DNA of 64,000 nucleotides from Paenibacillus cymbidii (GCF_004764705.1 NZ_SHLX01000001.1:620001-684000), one strand, 5' to 3'. Numbered from the stretch's first letter, positions 24,425 through 34,061 are shown. The notes: generated by a model from the sequence alone, not told the origin. Made by a program: numbers and translations.

Positions 24425-25813
24425 CTACGTCGGCTGCACCGGCAGCGTCACGGTAAATTTGGCGCCTTCGCCCGGCTTGCTGACGACCGCAACCGTTCCG
24501 TGGTGCATGTCGACGATTTTTTTGACGATCGACAAGCCGAGGCCGCTGCCGCCGTTCGCCCGGTTGCGCGACTTGTCCGCCTTGAAGAAGCGGTCGAACA
24601 CGAACGGCGCGTCCTCCTCGCCGATGCCCGGCCCGTTGTCGGACACCGAAACGATCGCCCGGTCGCCGACCTGCCGCAGCGTAAGCCCGATGACGCCGCC
24701 TTCCGGCGTAAATTTGATGCTGTTGCCGAGCAGGTTGATCCATACCTGGCTCATGCTGTCTTCGTCGAGGACGACGGCGACTTCGTCGAGGGAAACGTCC
24801 ATGTCGATGTTTTTGCCGACCCATTGCGGCTCGCAGGCGAGCACCAGGGTGCGCAGCTGCTTGTCGAGCCGGTACCGCTTCGGTTCGAACGGGTGATGGC
24901 TCGATTCGAGCGATGTAAGCTTCAGCAGGTTGTCGCTCAGCTTGGATAGCCGTTTGCTTTCCGTTTCGATGATGCCGAGAATTTGCAGCCGCTCCTCTCG
25001 GCTGATGTCGTCGTTCTGCAGCGCGCGCGAAAACCCGCTGATCGACGTCAGCGGCGACTGGATTTCATGCGAAACGTTGGAGATGAACTCCTGGCGCATT
25101 TTTTCCATTTCGTTCAGCTCGCCGGCCATGTGATTCAAGCTTTGCGCCAGCTCGCCGAACGGTCCGTGCTTCATCGGGCTTGCGTCCAGATTGATGTTGA
25201 AATCGCCTTTGGCGATGCGCCTTGTCGCTTCGATCATCAGATGGAAGCCGTCGCGCCGCGCCTTATTGCTGAGCGATCCGATCAGCGCCATCGTGCCGAA
25301 CAGGAACAGGAACCCGATGTTGAGCGCGGCCAGCTGGCGGGCATAACCGGAGAAGACGGACGGAATTTCCGTGCGAATGAACAGCGCGGCCGGGCGGCCC
25401 TCCACCTCGATAAGCTGGCCGGTCGTTGCTTGTCCGTCGCGGAACGGGTTCCAACGCGAATGCGATTGGTACGTTTCGCCGCGCAGCACGCTGTCGGCAG
25501 CAGCCGGCGACAGATCGCCCGCCAGCGCTGCCGCTTCCGCCGATGCGGAAGGGCGGACCGCGGCGGAGGCGTCGATCAGCGCCACGTCGGCAACAAGCAG
25601 CTGCCCCAGCTGCCGCAGCAAGTCGTCGGCCGCGGCCGGATCGTTGCGAATGGCGGCTGCCGCCTGGGTGCCGCTTGCCAGATTGTGCTCCCAGACGGCT
25701 TGTTTGTCGTGGCTGCCGCTGATCCAGGACATCAGCGTAAAGCCGATGCTCCAGAAGAACGAAATCGAGACGAACACCAGCGCAATCCGCCACAAAAACT
25801 GCAGCGGCTTCAT
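24425..25813 (-). CDS. Sensor histidine kinase (HAMP type)
   Basis: The 462-residue kinase has a first membrane segment (about 8-30), an extracytoplasmic sensor of about 130 residues, a second segment (about 160-180), HAMP, and a dimerisation box VSHEIQSPLTSI with the phosphorylatable His. ATP-binding boxes are NLLGNSIKFTPEGG, DNGPGIG and GGSGLGLSIVKKI. GGAGGTG precedes the ATG at 25813, which overlaps the regulator's stop by four bases (ATGA). The signal sensed is unknown. Confidence 0.93.
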   Translation of the reverse strand: MKPLQFLWRIALVFVSISFFWSIGFTLMSWISGSHDKQAVWEHNLASGTQAAAAIRNDPAAADDLLRQLGQLLVADVALIDASAAVRPSASAEAAALAGDLSPAAADSVLRGETYQSHSRWNPFRDGQATTGQLIEVEGRPAALFIRTEIPSVFSGYARQLAALNIGFLFLFGTMALIGSLSNKARRDGFHLMIEATRRIAKGDFNINLDASPMKHGPFGELAQSLNHMAGELNEMEKMRQEFISNVSHEIQSPLTSISGFSRALQNDDISREERLQILGIIETESKRLSKLSDNLLKLTSLESSHHPFEPKRYRLDKQLRTLVLACEPQWVGKNIDMDVSLDEVAVVLDEDSMSQVWINLLGNSIKFTPEGGVIGLTLRQVGDRAIVSVSDNGPGIGEEDAPFVFDRFFKADKSRNRANGGSGLGLSIVKKIVDMHHGTVAVVSKPGEGAKFTVTLPVQPT

Positions 25814-26484
25814 CCCTGCACCTCCAGCCGGTAGCCGAGCCCGCGGATCGTGCTGATGCGGAACCCGCAGACGGCTTCCTCGAACCGCTCGCGCAGCCGG
25901 TTGATATGCACGTCGACGGTGCGCTCGTTGCCTTCGTAATCGTAGCCCCAGATTTGTTCGATTAGCTGCTCGCGGGAAAATGTTTTGCCCGGATAGCTGG
26001 CCAGCTTGAACAGCAGCTCGAATTCCTTCAGCGGCAGCGTCTGGCTGATGCCGTCGACGTACGTTTCGAACGTCTTCTGGTTCAGCTGCAGTTTGCCGGC
26101 CTGGACGGTTTGCGATGCGGCGATGCGGTAGCGCTTCAGCAGCGCCTTCACGCGCGCGATCAGCTCGGGCGGATCGAACGGTTTGACGAGATAGTCGTCC
26201 GCGCCGAGATCGAAGCCTTTCACCTTCTGCTCGGTTTCCCCTTTGGCCGTCAGCATGAGCAGGGGGAGCTCGTAATGCTCGCGCAGCTCGCGGCACAGCT
26301 GCCAGCCGTCCATGCGCGGCATCATCACGTCGAGCACCACCATGTCGACGCTTACCGTCTCCAGCAGCTCGAGCGCTTCCACGCCGTCCTCGGCTTCCAG
26401 CGCCTCCAGGCCTTCCCCGGTCAGCAGCAGGCGGACCAGCTGGCGAATATGCGGATCGTCGTCGACTACAAGCACTTTGGTCAT
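25810..26484 (-). CDS. OmpR/PhoB family response regulator
   Basis: The 224-residue regulator has a receiver domain (1-118) with DDD near 8-10, phospho-acceptor Asp in VVLDVMMPRMDG and Lys in VKPFDPPE. A winged-helix domain (about 130-222) ends TIRGLGYRLEVQG. GAAAGGAG precedes the ATG. It is coupled to the downstream histidine kinase and lies 79 bases after an ABC exporter gene on the same strand, a possible target (inference). Confidence 0.95.
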   Translation of the reverse strand: MTKVLVVDDDPHIRQLVRLLLTGEGLEALEAEDGVEALELLETVSVDMVVLDVMMPRMDGWQLCRELREHYELPLLMLTAKGETEQKVKGFDLGADDYLVKPFDPPELIARVKALLKRYRIAASQTVQAGKLQLNQKTFETYVDGISQTLPLKEFELLFKLASYPGKTFSREQLIEQIWGYDYEGNERTVDVHINRLRERFEEAVCGFRISTIRGLGYRLEVQG

Positions 26485-26543
26485 CGGATTTCGCTCCTTT
26501 CGTAAAGCGAAGATGGGGGATCGGTCTGCTTCATCTTGCTCCT

Positions 26544-26552
26544 ATTATAGCA
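26544..26552 (-). promoter_or_regulatory. Candidate extended -10 promoter for the two-component genes
   Basis: On the minus strand TGCTATAAT is an extended -10 box about 60 bases before the response regulator start, in the gap after the ABC exporter gene. It would let the regulator pair be transcribed separately. Confidence 0.5.
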
Positions 26553-26563
26553 GGAGCGGCCCG

Positions 26564-28429
26564 TCAACGCCCCGCGCCGGCCGGGAGCGGCTGTTCGTCG
26601 CTCATGCGCAACTGGTGCGCCGCGAACTCGCGATACATCGCATGCGTGCGGAAAAGCTCCTCGTGCGTGCCGATGCCGGTCACGGCGCCGCGCTCGATGA
26701 AAACGATGCGGCTGGCGTCGACGACGGTCGACAGCCGGTGGGCGATAACCAGCGTCGTGCGCCCGGCCATCAGGTTGCGCAGCGCCTGCTGCACGACAAG
26801 CTCCGACTTGCTGTCGAGGCTCGACGTCGCTTCGTCCATCATCAGAATATCGGGATCGCGCAGCAAGGCGCGGGCAATGGCGATGCGCTGCCGCTGGCCG
26901 CCCGACAGCTTGACGCCGCGTTCGCCGACTTCGGTGTCGTAGCCTTGCGGCAATTCGTCGATGAAAACGTCGGCGTAAGCCATCGCGGCGGCGCTCTTCA
27001 GCTCGTCATCGCTGACGTCTCGCTCCATGCCATAAACGATGTTGTCGCGCACGGTGCCGGCGATCAGCGGGCTTTCCTGCGACACGTAGCCGATCCGGCG
27101 GCGCCAGGAGCCGAGCGCGTAGCTTTCGATCGGCTCGTCGCCGAGCCGGATCCCGCCCCCCGTCGGCGAGTAGAACCGTTCCAGCAGCGAAAACAACGTC
27201 GTTTTGCCGCCGCCGCTCGGTCCGACGATCGCCGTCGTGCGGCCGGGTTCGATCGTGAAGCTGATGTCGCGCAGTACGTCGACGGCGGGTTCGCCATTCT
27301 TTTCGCCGCCGCCTCCGGCTTCATCCACGCTTTCGCGCGGATAGGCGAAGGTGACGCGGTCGAGCACAATCGGACCGGTTGCGGCGGACAGCGGTTTGCC
27401 GGCCGCAAACGTTTCTTCGTCCGCTTCCAGCAGCGAAACGATTCGTTCCGTTGCCCCAAGCGTCCGTTGCAGCTGCGTAAAGAAGTTGGCGATTTGCGTC
27501 GTCGGCATCACAACTTGAATCAAGTATAAAATAAACGCCACCAGTTCCCCGGCCGTAAAGGCGCCCGACGAAACGAGCAGCCCGCCATACCCGATGACAA
27601 GCACGAGCAGCGCCATCATGACGAACGTGCCGAGCGGCGCGACGAGCGCCTGAATTTTGCCTTCCTGCAGCCCGAAGCGCAGCATGCCGGCGATGCCGCG
27701 GTGCCCGTTGTCGTATTCGCGCGCTTCCGCGCCCGACAGTTTGACCAGACGCACTTCCGACAGCACCTGGGTGAGCGTCGCCGTAAATTTGGCCGTCTCC
27801 TCCTGCATGCCATAGGCGTTGCGCCGCAGCAGACGACCGACCGGCAGCATGCATAGCGTAGCCAGCGGGATGGCGACCAGCACGGCGAGCGTCATTTGCC
27901 AATTGAGCGTCAGCAGCAGGGCGAGGGAGCCGATCACGTTGATGATGCCGGTAATGAAACCGGACAACTGATCGGTGATCAACCCTTTGACAACCGCCGT
28001 GTCGCTGGTGACGCGGCTGACCGTTTCACCGGTCGAGTGCCGATCGTAATATGGGACGGGCAGCTTCAGCAGCTTCCGCCACAGCCGGTCGCGCAAGCTC
28101 GCCACCATGCCTTGTCCGATGCGGCTCAGCATGTAGCTGGCGCCGAAGCGCGTCACCGCCTGGCCGACGAACACCGCGGCGAGCACAACGATTTGCGTGG
28201 CGCTGATCGACGCCAGCGTGAAGCCGTCAATCAGGTGCTTCGTAAACAGCGGAATGGCGAGCCCGACAAGCGTTGTGGCGATGCTGAGCGCCAGCGCGGC
28301 GGATAGCGCCGGGTAAGACGGCTTCGTTTCGCGGATCAGCCGGAAAAATCGGCGCCAATCGCCCGAACGGCGATTCGGCCGGTTGGTTTGCAGCTGCCGT
28401 TCCTGCGGAAAACGCTCGTTTCGATTCAT
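26564..28429 (-). CDS. ABC exporter, fused permease and ATPase (BmrA/LmrA-like)
   Basis: The 621-residue half-transporter has six membrane segments (about 40-320) and a nucleotide-binding domain (about 360-600). Walker A is GPSGGGKTT, the signature KLSGGQRQR, Walker B ILMMDEATSS, and an H-loop VIAHRLS. All catalytic residues are intact, so it can work as a homodimer exporting drugs or lipids. A short Gly/Glu-rich insertion (DEAGGGGEKNGE) precedes Walker A. AAGGAAGGGG precedes the ATG at 28429. Confidence 0.93.
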   Translation of the reverse strand: MNRNERFPQERQLQTNRPNRRSGDWRRFFRLIRETKPSYPALSAALALSIATTLVGLAIPLFTKHLIDGFTLASISATQIVVLAAVFVGQAVTRFGASYMLSRIGQGMVASLRDRLWRKLLKLPVPYYDRHSTGETVSRVTSDTAVVKGLITDQLSGFITGIINVIGSLALLLTLNWQMTLAVLVAIPLATLCMLPVGRLLRRNAYGMQEETAKFTATLTQVLSEVRLVKLSGAEAREYDNGHRGIAGMLRFGLQEGKIQALVAPLGTFVMMALLVLVIGYGGLLVSSGAFTAGELVAFILYLIQVVMPTTQIANFFTQLQRTLGATERIVSLLEADEETFAAGKPLSAATGPIVLDRVTFAYPRESVDEAGGGGEKNGEPAVDVLRDISFTIEPGRTTAIVGPSGGGKTTLFSLLERFYSPTGGGIRLGDEPIESYALGSWRRRIGYVSQESPLIAGTVRDNIVYGMERDVSDDELKSAAAMAYADVFIDELPQGYDTEVGERGVKLSGGQRQRIAIARALLRDPDILMMDEATSSLDSKSELVVQQALRNLMAGRTTLVIAHRLSTVVDASRIVFIERGAVTGIGTHEELFRTHAMYREFAAHQLRMSDEQPLPAGAGR

Positions 28430-28552
28430 GCGATGACCCCTTCCTTTTGCTTGTGCGGATGCTTCTATCTTACGACACGTTTATAAATGCAATGTAAACG
28501 GATCGGGCTATCGGCCGGCGGCAGAGAATTGGGCGAAACGATCAAAAAATGA

Positions 28553-28581
28553 TTGAAAAAATCATAATGCTATCATATACT
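28553..28581 (+). promoter_or_regulatory. Sigma-A promoter of the ROK/PfkB operon
   Basis: TTGAAA (28553-28558), 17-base spacer, TATACT (28576-28581), 53 bases before the ROK start. This is among the best sigma-A matches in the window. Confidence 0.75.
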
Positions 28582-28634
28582 CTCAGTAACTGCTGGCGCG
28601 CAAGCGGGGTGCCAGACGGAAAGCGGGGAGACGG

Positions 28635-29618
28635 ATGGGAACCGTGCATCACATCGGGATCGATATCGGCGGGACGAATATCGTCTGCGGGCTTGTTAGC
28701 GAAGAAGGAACCCTGATTCATAAAATCAAATGGCCGACCGAAGCGGCGCAAGGCGGCAGCCATGTGTTCGACCGGATTGCGGCGATGATCGACAAGCTGC
28801 TGACGGAGGCGAACGTTTCGCGGCAGTCGGTGCAAGCGGTAGGCATCGGCACGCCGGGACTTGTCGATCCGGAGCGCGGCGTGACCGAGTTCGCCGGCAA
28901 TTTGCGTTGGACGAACGTGCCGGTGGCGGATGAAGTGGCTAGAAGAAGCGGCTTCCCGGTGTTTATCGACAACGACGTGCGCATGTACGTATACGGGGAA
29001 GCGATGCGCGGCGCGGCCCGTGGGTTTCGCCACGTGCTTGGCGTCACGCTGGGCACCGGATTGGCCGCGGCGATCGTGAACGACGGCAGCCTGTATTACG
29101 GCGGCGGCAACCTTGCCGGCGAGCTGGGCCATATCAAGCTGGAAGGCATTCCGTACGAATGCGGCTGCGGCGGGTTCGGGTGCCTGGAGACGATGGTTTC
29201 CGGCAGCGGCATCGCCCGGCAGGCGAAAGCGAAGCTGCTGGCCGGGGAACCGTCCTTGCTGCGCGACTGGTTTCCGGACGCGTCGTACGACCATTTGACG
29301 GCCGCCGACGTATCCCGCGCTTACGACGCCGGCGATCCGGCTGCCATCGCAGTGATGCAAACGACCGGCAGGCTGCTCGGACAAGCTTTGTCGTATGCCG
29401 TTACGATTCTCAGTCCCGACGTCGTTGTCATCGGCGGCGGCGGCGCCAACGCGGGCGAACGCATCATGGCTCCCATGCGGGAAGAACTGAAACGGCTCGT
29501 TTTTGTGAAATATTGGGAACGTCTGGTTATCACCGCCGCGGAGCATAACGATGACGCCGGCATTTTCGGCAGCGCCTGGAATGCCAGACAACGCCTGTTG
29601 CGGAAGGAAGGAAACTAA
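28635..29618 (+). CDS. ROK family sugar kinase
   Basis: The 327-residue ROK kinase has the N-terminal ATP motif IGIDIGGTNIVCG, catalytic Asp in FIDNDVRMY, and the ROK zinc site GHIKLEGIPYECGCGGFGC (His plus three Cys). It phosphorylates a hexose, probably at O6. AGCGGGGAGA precedes the ATG. The downstream gene, four bases on, is a PfkB kinase, so two successive phosphorylations giving a hexose bisphosphate are plausible. Annotation as glucokinase is possible but less telling. Confidence 0.92.
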   Translation: MGTVHHIGIDIGGTNIVCGLVSEEGTLIHKIKWPTEAAQGGSHVFDRIAAMIDKLLTEANVSRQSVQAVGIGTPGLVDPERGVTEFAGNLRWTNVPVADEVARRSGFPVFIDNDVRMYVYGEAMRGAARGFRHVLGVTLGTGLAAAIVNDGSLYYGGGNLAGELGHIKLEGIPYECGCGGFGCLETMVSGSGIARQAKAKLLAGEPSLLRDWFPDASYDHLTAADVSRAYDAGDPAAIAVMQTTGRLLGQALSYAVTILSPDVVVIGGGGANAGERIMAPMREELKRLVFVKYWERLVITAAEHNDDAGIFGSAWNARQRLLRKEGN

Positions 29619-29622
29619 CGAA

Positions 29623-30564
29623 ATGATTACAACGTTTACGCTAAACGCCGCCATCGACAAAACGTATTATGTGCCCGGCGTCCCGGCTTTTGGCCCGGGC
29701 AACGTCGTGCGGGCGAGCCGCATGTTCGCGCAACCCGGCGGCAAAGGCGTCAATGTCGCCCGCGTCGTTCACCAGCTTGGGCTGCCGGTGCGCGCCTCGG
29801 GAATCGTCGGCGGCAGCAACGGCGCTTATATCGAGCGGTCGCTTTCCGCGATTGGCATCGGGCACGATTTTGTCGCGGTGGAAGGCGAATCGCGGCTGTG
29901 CCTGAACATGATCTCCGATGCGGACGGCAGCTCGCTGGAACTGTTGGAGTCCGGGCCGGTCGTGCCTGCGGAGGCAGTGGAGGCGCTCAAGCGGAAGGTG
30001 AGCGAACTCGCTTCCACTTCGCGCATCGTCAGCTTCTCCGGCAGCATCCCGCAAGGCGTGCCGACCGGCATCTACCGCGAGCTGGTGACGCTGGCGAAGG
30101 AAGCGGGAGCACGCGTCTTTCTCGATGCGAGCGGGGCGGCGATGCTGGCCGGCATCGAGGCGGCGCCGCACCTGATCAAGCCGAACCAGGACGAAGCGCA
30201 GGTGCTGCTCGGCCGCGCCATCGAGAAGGAAGCCGATCTCGCGGAGTGGATCGTCCGCTGCATGGAGCAAGGCATCGCCAGCGTGATCGTGTCGCTAGGC
30301 GGCGCAGGTGCGCTGGCCGGCCACGAAGGCGCCTTGTACCGCGTCCGTTCGGCGACGATCGACGTCGTTAACGCGGTAGGCTGCGGCGACGCGTTTGTCG
30401 CCGGCATGGCGGTCGCCACGGCGGAGGACAGACCGGCGGACGACGCGCTGCGCTTCGCCGCCGCCGTCGGCACGGCCAATGCGCTGTCGCTCGTCGCCGG
30501 CGACGTCAAGCCGGACGATGTCAAACGCCTGTATGCGGAGACGGCAGTTACGAGGATTCATTAG
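29623..30564 (+). CDS. PfkB family hexose-phosphate kinase (1-phosphofructokinase/tagatose-6-phosphate kinase type)
   Basis: The 313-residue ribokinase-fold enzyme begins ITTFTLNAAIDKTYYVPG, typical of the FruK/LacC branch. It has the sugar-binding PGGKGVNVAR and the catalytic NAVGCGDAFVAG near the end. GGAAGGAAGG precedes the ATG. Operon with the ROK kinase. Whether it adds phosphate to O1 of a 6-phosphate (LacC) or O6 of a 1-phosphate (FruK) cannot be read; ROK coupling favours the former. Confidence 0.88.
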   Translation: MITTFTLNAAIDKTYYVPGVPAFGPGNVVRASRMFAQPGGKGVNVARVVHQLGLPVRASGIVGGSNGAYIERSLSAIGIGHDFVAVEGESRLCLNMISDADGSSLELLESGPVVPAEAVEALKRKVSELASTSRIVSFSGSIPQGVPTGIYRELVTLAKEAGARVFLDASGAAMLAGIEAAPHLIKPNQDEAQVLLGRAIEKEADLAEWIVRCMEQGIASVIVSLGGAGALAGHEGALYRVRSATIDVVNAVGCGDAFVAGMAVATAEDRPADDALRFAAAVGTANALSLVAGDVKPDDVKRLYAETAVTRIH

Positions 30565-30654
30565 TCGGGCAAACACACAGAATCCCCTCCCGATCGGCTT
30601 GAGTGCCGGACGAGAGGCGATTCGTTGTTGCCGAGTGGGGAAGCTGGCACCCCT

Positions 30655-30681
30655 TAACGGGAAAAGCTTCCGTTATTTTTT
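30655..30681 (+). terminator. Intrinsic terminator after the kinase pair
   Basis: TAACGGGA pairs with TTCCGTTA (within 30655-30675, one wobble, loop AAAGC) and is followed by six T residues. Confidence 0.75.
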
Positions 30682-30708
30682 CGTTTTATACGGGAAAATG
30701 AAAAATAG

Positions 30709-30841
30709 ATGGAAAACCTCCTGCTATTTCAGCGCCAAATGCCGATTTTCGGGTAAATGGCGAAAAATAACGGGAGGTTTTCCTTTTATTTTGGCGTATC
30801 GGTGGTTTTGATGCGAAATAACGGGAGGTTTTCCTGTTACT
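30709..30841. repeat. Inverted/direct hairpin repeats, family B
   Basis: AATAACGGGAGGTTTTCC occurs at 30767-30784 and 30817-30834, with an inverted relative (GGAAAACCTCC) at 30711-30721. The last copy folds as TAACGGGA-GGTTT-TCCTGTTA. The terminator at 30655 is built from the same TAACGGGA core. No gene is present in 30565-30888 apart from these repeats. Confidence 0.75.
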
Positions 30842-30888
30842 CGCAGATGAGGATAGGTATCGTCAGGCTAATGCGATAGCAGCTTTTC

Positions 30889-31986
30889 TTATGACGCCGA
30901 GCTAGTCCGATTTGTTTTGCCGCTGGCAGGGGCGAGCAAACCTTTGAACGGTTTTTCCGCTTTGCGATACAGCAGCGTGACCCACCAGGAAAGCAGCAGC
31001 ACGAGAAGCGTGCCGCCTAGCGTATAAAGATGATACAACCCGATGTTGCCGGGCGCCGTTACGTATCGGCGGTACACGCCAAGAATGGCCGGATGGACAT
31101 AATAAATGCCGTACGAGCAAACGCCGATCGACACGAGCCAGCCCGTCGCGCGAGCCGGCAGCCCCAGCAGCAGCTGGCCGATACGAATGAGCGCGAGCCC
31201 GGCCGCCACGCCGTACAGATGAAACGTGATTTCGAACCACGTATGCTCGAACACGAAACGATGCTCGTTGACGAGAAAATACGTCGGGTAAGCGCCGCCG
31301 ATCAGAAGCGCGGCGAGCAAGGCGACGTAGCCGCGGCGCTGCAGCCAGCCGGCGACGGCGGCATAATGCGCGCCGACCCACGCGCCGGCGGCGAACACGC
31401 CGAAGTAGGTCAGGAACAGCTCGGCGCGGTGCGGCACTTCGGCAAACCAATGGCCGTAAATATAAAACGCCGCCTGCAGCAGCCAAGCCGCCGGCACCCA
31501 ATAGCGCCGAAACCAGGCATACGTTTCCGACAGTTTCATCAGGAGTGGGAATAACGCGTAGAACTGGACAATAATAATGATAAAGTACAAGTGGTAAGAA
31601 GCGTTCGAGCTGGGCAGCAGCTTCAAATAGTAGACCGGATCGAATCGCACCGTCGACCAGTCGCGCGGGTGGGCAAGAATTTGCCAGAACAAATAATACA
31701 GCAGCGTCCAGATCGCGTAAGGAACCACGACGGAGCGCAGACGTTTGGCGTAAAAGCGAAGCCAGGCGCCCTTTTTCCAATCGCCGGTATACCGGTAGAA
31801 CAGCACCAGCCCGCTGACGAACAGAAAGACCGGTACGGCAAAGTTGCTCATTTTGTTCAAAATGACGTACAGCGTATACGAAAGCCCGCTGCCTTGCAGC
31901 GCGGCGAATACGTCGGACGTACCATGGATGACGAGTACGGCCGCGATGGCGATCGCGCGCACGAAGTCCAATTCCCGCAGCTTCAT
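30889..31986 (-). CDS. Membrane acyltransferase family 3 protein
   Basis: The 365-residue integral membrane protein has about ten hydrophobic segments. Its N-terminus MKLRELDFVRAIAIAAVLVIHGTSD carries the catalytic His of the acyltransferase-3 family; the VFLFVSGLVLFYRY segment also fits. Such proteins O-acetylate sugars of cell-wall polymers, exopolysaccharides or antibiotics. GAAGGGGAA precedes the ATG at 31986. It lies alone, convergent to the kinase operon. Confidence 0.88.
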   Translation of the reverse strand: MKLRELDFVRAIAIAAVLVIHGTSDVFAALQGSGLSYTLYVILNKMSNFAVPVFLFVSGLVLFYRYTGDWKKGAWLRFYAKRLRSVVVPYAIWTLLYYLFWQILAHPRDWSTVRFDPVYYLKLLPSSNASYHLYFIIIIVQFYALFPLLMKLSETYAWFRRYWVPAAWLLQAAFYIYGHWFAEVPHRAELFLTYFGVFAAGAWVGAHYAAVAGWLQRRGYVALLAALLIGGAYPTYFLVNEHRFVFEHTWFEITFHLYGVAAGLALIRIGQLLLGLPARATGWLVSIGVCSYGIYYVHPAILGVYRRYVTAPGNIGLYHLYTLGGTLLVLLLSWWVTLLYRKAEKPFKGLLAPASGKTNRTSSAS

Positions 31987-32231
31987 CGGTTCCCCTTCTT
32001 TCCCTTGTGATCATTCCGGTCTACAGGTCAGTTCAAGGATACGATGCCGCGGCGATGCCGTCAAGGCACGATATCGGGCCACCGCCCGTTGCAGCCCGCC
32101 GGCACCAAGTTGCGCTTTCTATTTGGAACGAAACTATTTACAATAGAAGAGGTTGTTCGAAATACGGTAGCATCGGACCAAGACCGTGGACCCAGGCACT
32201 CATCGAAGATTGAAGGGAAGACATCACCCAC

Positions 32232-34061
32232 GTGAAACAACTCGCTTTACTATCGGTCGGTGTCGTGCTGCTGCTGGCTGCAACGATCGGCGGCTATTAT
32301 TGGCACCGGTACGATAACGGACCTTCTCCCGCGCCACTGGACGGGAAGGCGGACGTCGTAGTGGTCGGAACGGAATTGGAAGGTCTTTATTTGGCAAAAC
32401 GCGCCCACGAAAGCGGCCTCGACGTGCGCATTCTCGAGCCGGACAACGACATCGGCGGCCAACTGCTGCGCGGCGAAATGCTTTATTTGGACGAAGCGTT
32501 CGACGACAAAGGGGATTCGCTGCTGCAAGGCGATGTCAAAGCGTTGTTCGAGCGTTATTATAAAGGGGACATACGCAAAAAAGCGGATTTTCGCCGCTAC
32601 GTAAATGAATTGATCGACGATATTCCGCTTGAAACGAACGCCGTCGTCACGGGCGTCGAGCGCAGCGGCGACACGGTTACGGCGTTGCGGTACAAAGACA
32701 AAAACGACCGCGAGCAATCGATCGCGGCCAATTATTTCGTCGACAACACCGATAATGCGCCGCTTGTCAACGCCATCGGGTCGAAGCCGCTGCCGGGCCT
32801 CGAATCGCTGTACCAGTCGCCCGGCCCCGAATACATGAGCGCAACGTATATGATGAAGTTCAAAAATGTGGACTGGGAACGGTTTTCCAGCCACTTCTGG
32901 CAGCTTGCCAAGACGGAGCGCACTTCGCTGTACGGACCGGAAACGTACGTGGACGGCAACATCGCCTACGGATTCCCGCCGATCGTTGCCCGTTACGAGC
33001 TGCTGCATCCGGAGAAAACGAACCTGCGCGGGCTTAACATTTTGAATCAGAAGAACGGGGACGTCATCATCAATGCGCTGCAAGTGTACGATGTCGATCC
33101 GAGCCGGCCGGAAACGGTAAAAGAGGCCATGGCGATCGCCAGGCAGGAAGTGCCGCGCATCCGCGATTTGCTGCGGCAGCACATCGTCGGCTTCGAGCGG
33201 GCGGAGCTGAACGGCGATCCGGATTATTTGTACGTGCGCGAATACAATCATTACCCGGCCGAATACGTGCTTCAAGCATCGGATTTGCTGAGCGGCACGA
33301 TGTTTGCGGACAATGTGAGCGTCGGCGGCTATTTCATCGACATTCAAGGCTCGCGCTCGAACCGCGAAGGCTTTGCGATCGGCCGCCCCGACAAGTACGG
33401 CATCCCGCTGCGCAGCTACTTGCTGAAAGACGCGGGCAACGTCATCATGACCGGCAAGCTGGTCGGCGCTTCCTATGTTGCCTTTGGCAGCGCCCGAATC
33501 CAGGCGAACGGCTCGCTCGCGGCGGAAAGCATCGGCGTGCTGCTCGGTTTGTACCCGGGCGCCAACTTGAAGCAGCTGACCGACGACCAGCTGGCGCAGT
33601 TTCACCGCGTCATGCTGGAGCAATACGGCGTGCAGCTGATGCCGCCTGCCGGCACGAACAAAATTGCCGGTATGTCCGATGCCGACATCGCCGATTTGAA
33701 CGAAGGGCATATTACGCTGCTGGCGAACGAGCAGGCCCGCACGCTGCCTTTTATCCGCGTGTTCGTGGACAACAAGGAAGTCAAGTTTACGGCGCATCGG
33801 CCGGTAATCGTCGACGGTCAGACGTGGTCGCCGGCGGAAGAGCTGCTGAAGGCGTTCGGTGCCGAATCGGTGCGCATCGACCTCGACCGCAAGGAAATTC
33901 GCTATAAGATGGCAGGAGAGTCCAGGACGATGGCGACGCATCTGTATATCCTCAATAATCGCGTGCTGATCAATTTGCGCGAAATGAGCGATCTGTTCGG
34001 CTACAATGCTTCCTGGGACAATCAGAACCGGATGATCAACATTTACAGCAGCTTGCCTTGA
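32232..34061 (+). CDS. Membrane-anchored FAD-dependent oxidoreductase with stalk domain
   Basis: The 609-residue protein starts with a hydrophobic anchor (about 4-24). A FAD-binding Rossmann region follows (about 41-80; VVVVGTELEGLYLA, where GxGxxG is changed to GTELEG, then ILEPDNDIGGQ). Residues up to about 460 form a FAD-dependent oxidoreductase (FAD_oxidored type) ending in MTGKLVGASYVAFGSARI. The C-terminal 110 residues (about 497-609) resemble the copper amine oxidase N-terminal stalk domain common in Paenibacillus exported proteins. GAAGGGAAG precedes the GTG start. It probably acts outside the membrane. Confidence 0.82.
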   Translation: MKQLALLSVGVVLLLAATIGGYYWHRYDNGPSPAPLDGKADVVVVGTELEGLYLAKRAHESGLDVRILEPDNDIGGQLLRGEMLYLDEAFDDKGDSLLQGDVKALFERYYKGDIRKKADFRRYVNELIDDIPLETNAVVTGVERSGDTVTALRYKDKNDREQSIAANYFVDNTDNAPLVNAIGSKPLPGLESLYQSPGPEYMSATYMMKFKNVDWERFSSHFWQLAKTERTSLYGPETYVDGNIAYGFPPIVARYELLHPEKTNLRGLNILNQKNGDVIINALQVYDVDPSRPETVKEAMAIARQEVPRIRDLLRQHIVGFERAELNGDPDYLYVREYNHYPAEYVLQASDLLSGTMFADNVSVGGYFIDIQGSRSNREGFAIGRPDKYGIPLRSYLLKDAGNVIMTGKLVGASYVAFGSARIQANGSLAAESIGVLLGLYPGANLKQLTDDQLAQFHRVMLEQYGVQLMPPAGTNKIAGMSDADIADLNEGHITLLANEQARTLPFIRVFVDNKEVKFTAHRPVIVDGQTWSPAEELLKAFGAESVRIDLDRKEIRYKMAGESRTMATHLYILNNRVLINLREMSDLFGYNASWDNQNRMINIYSSLP

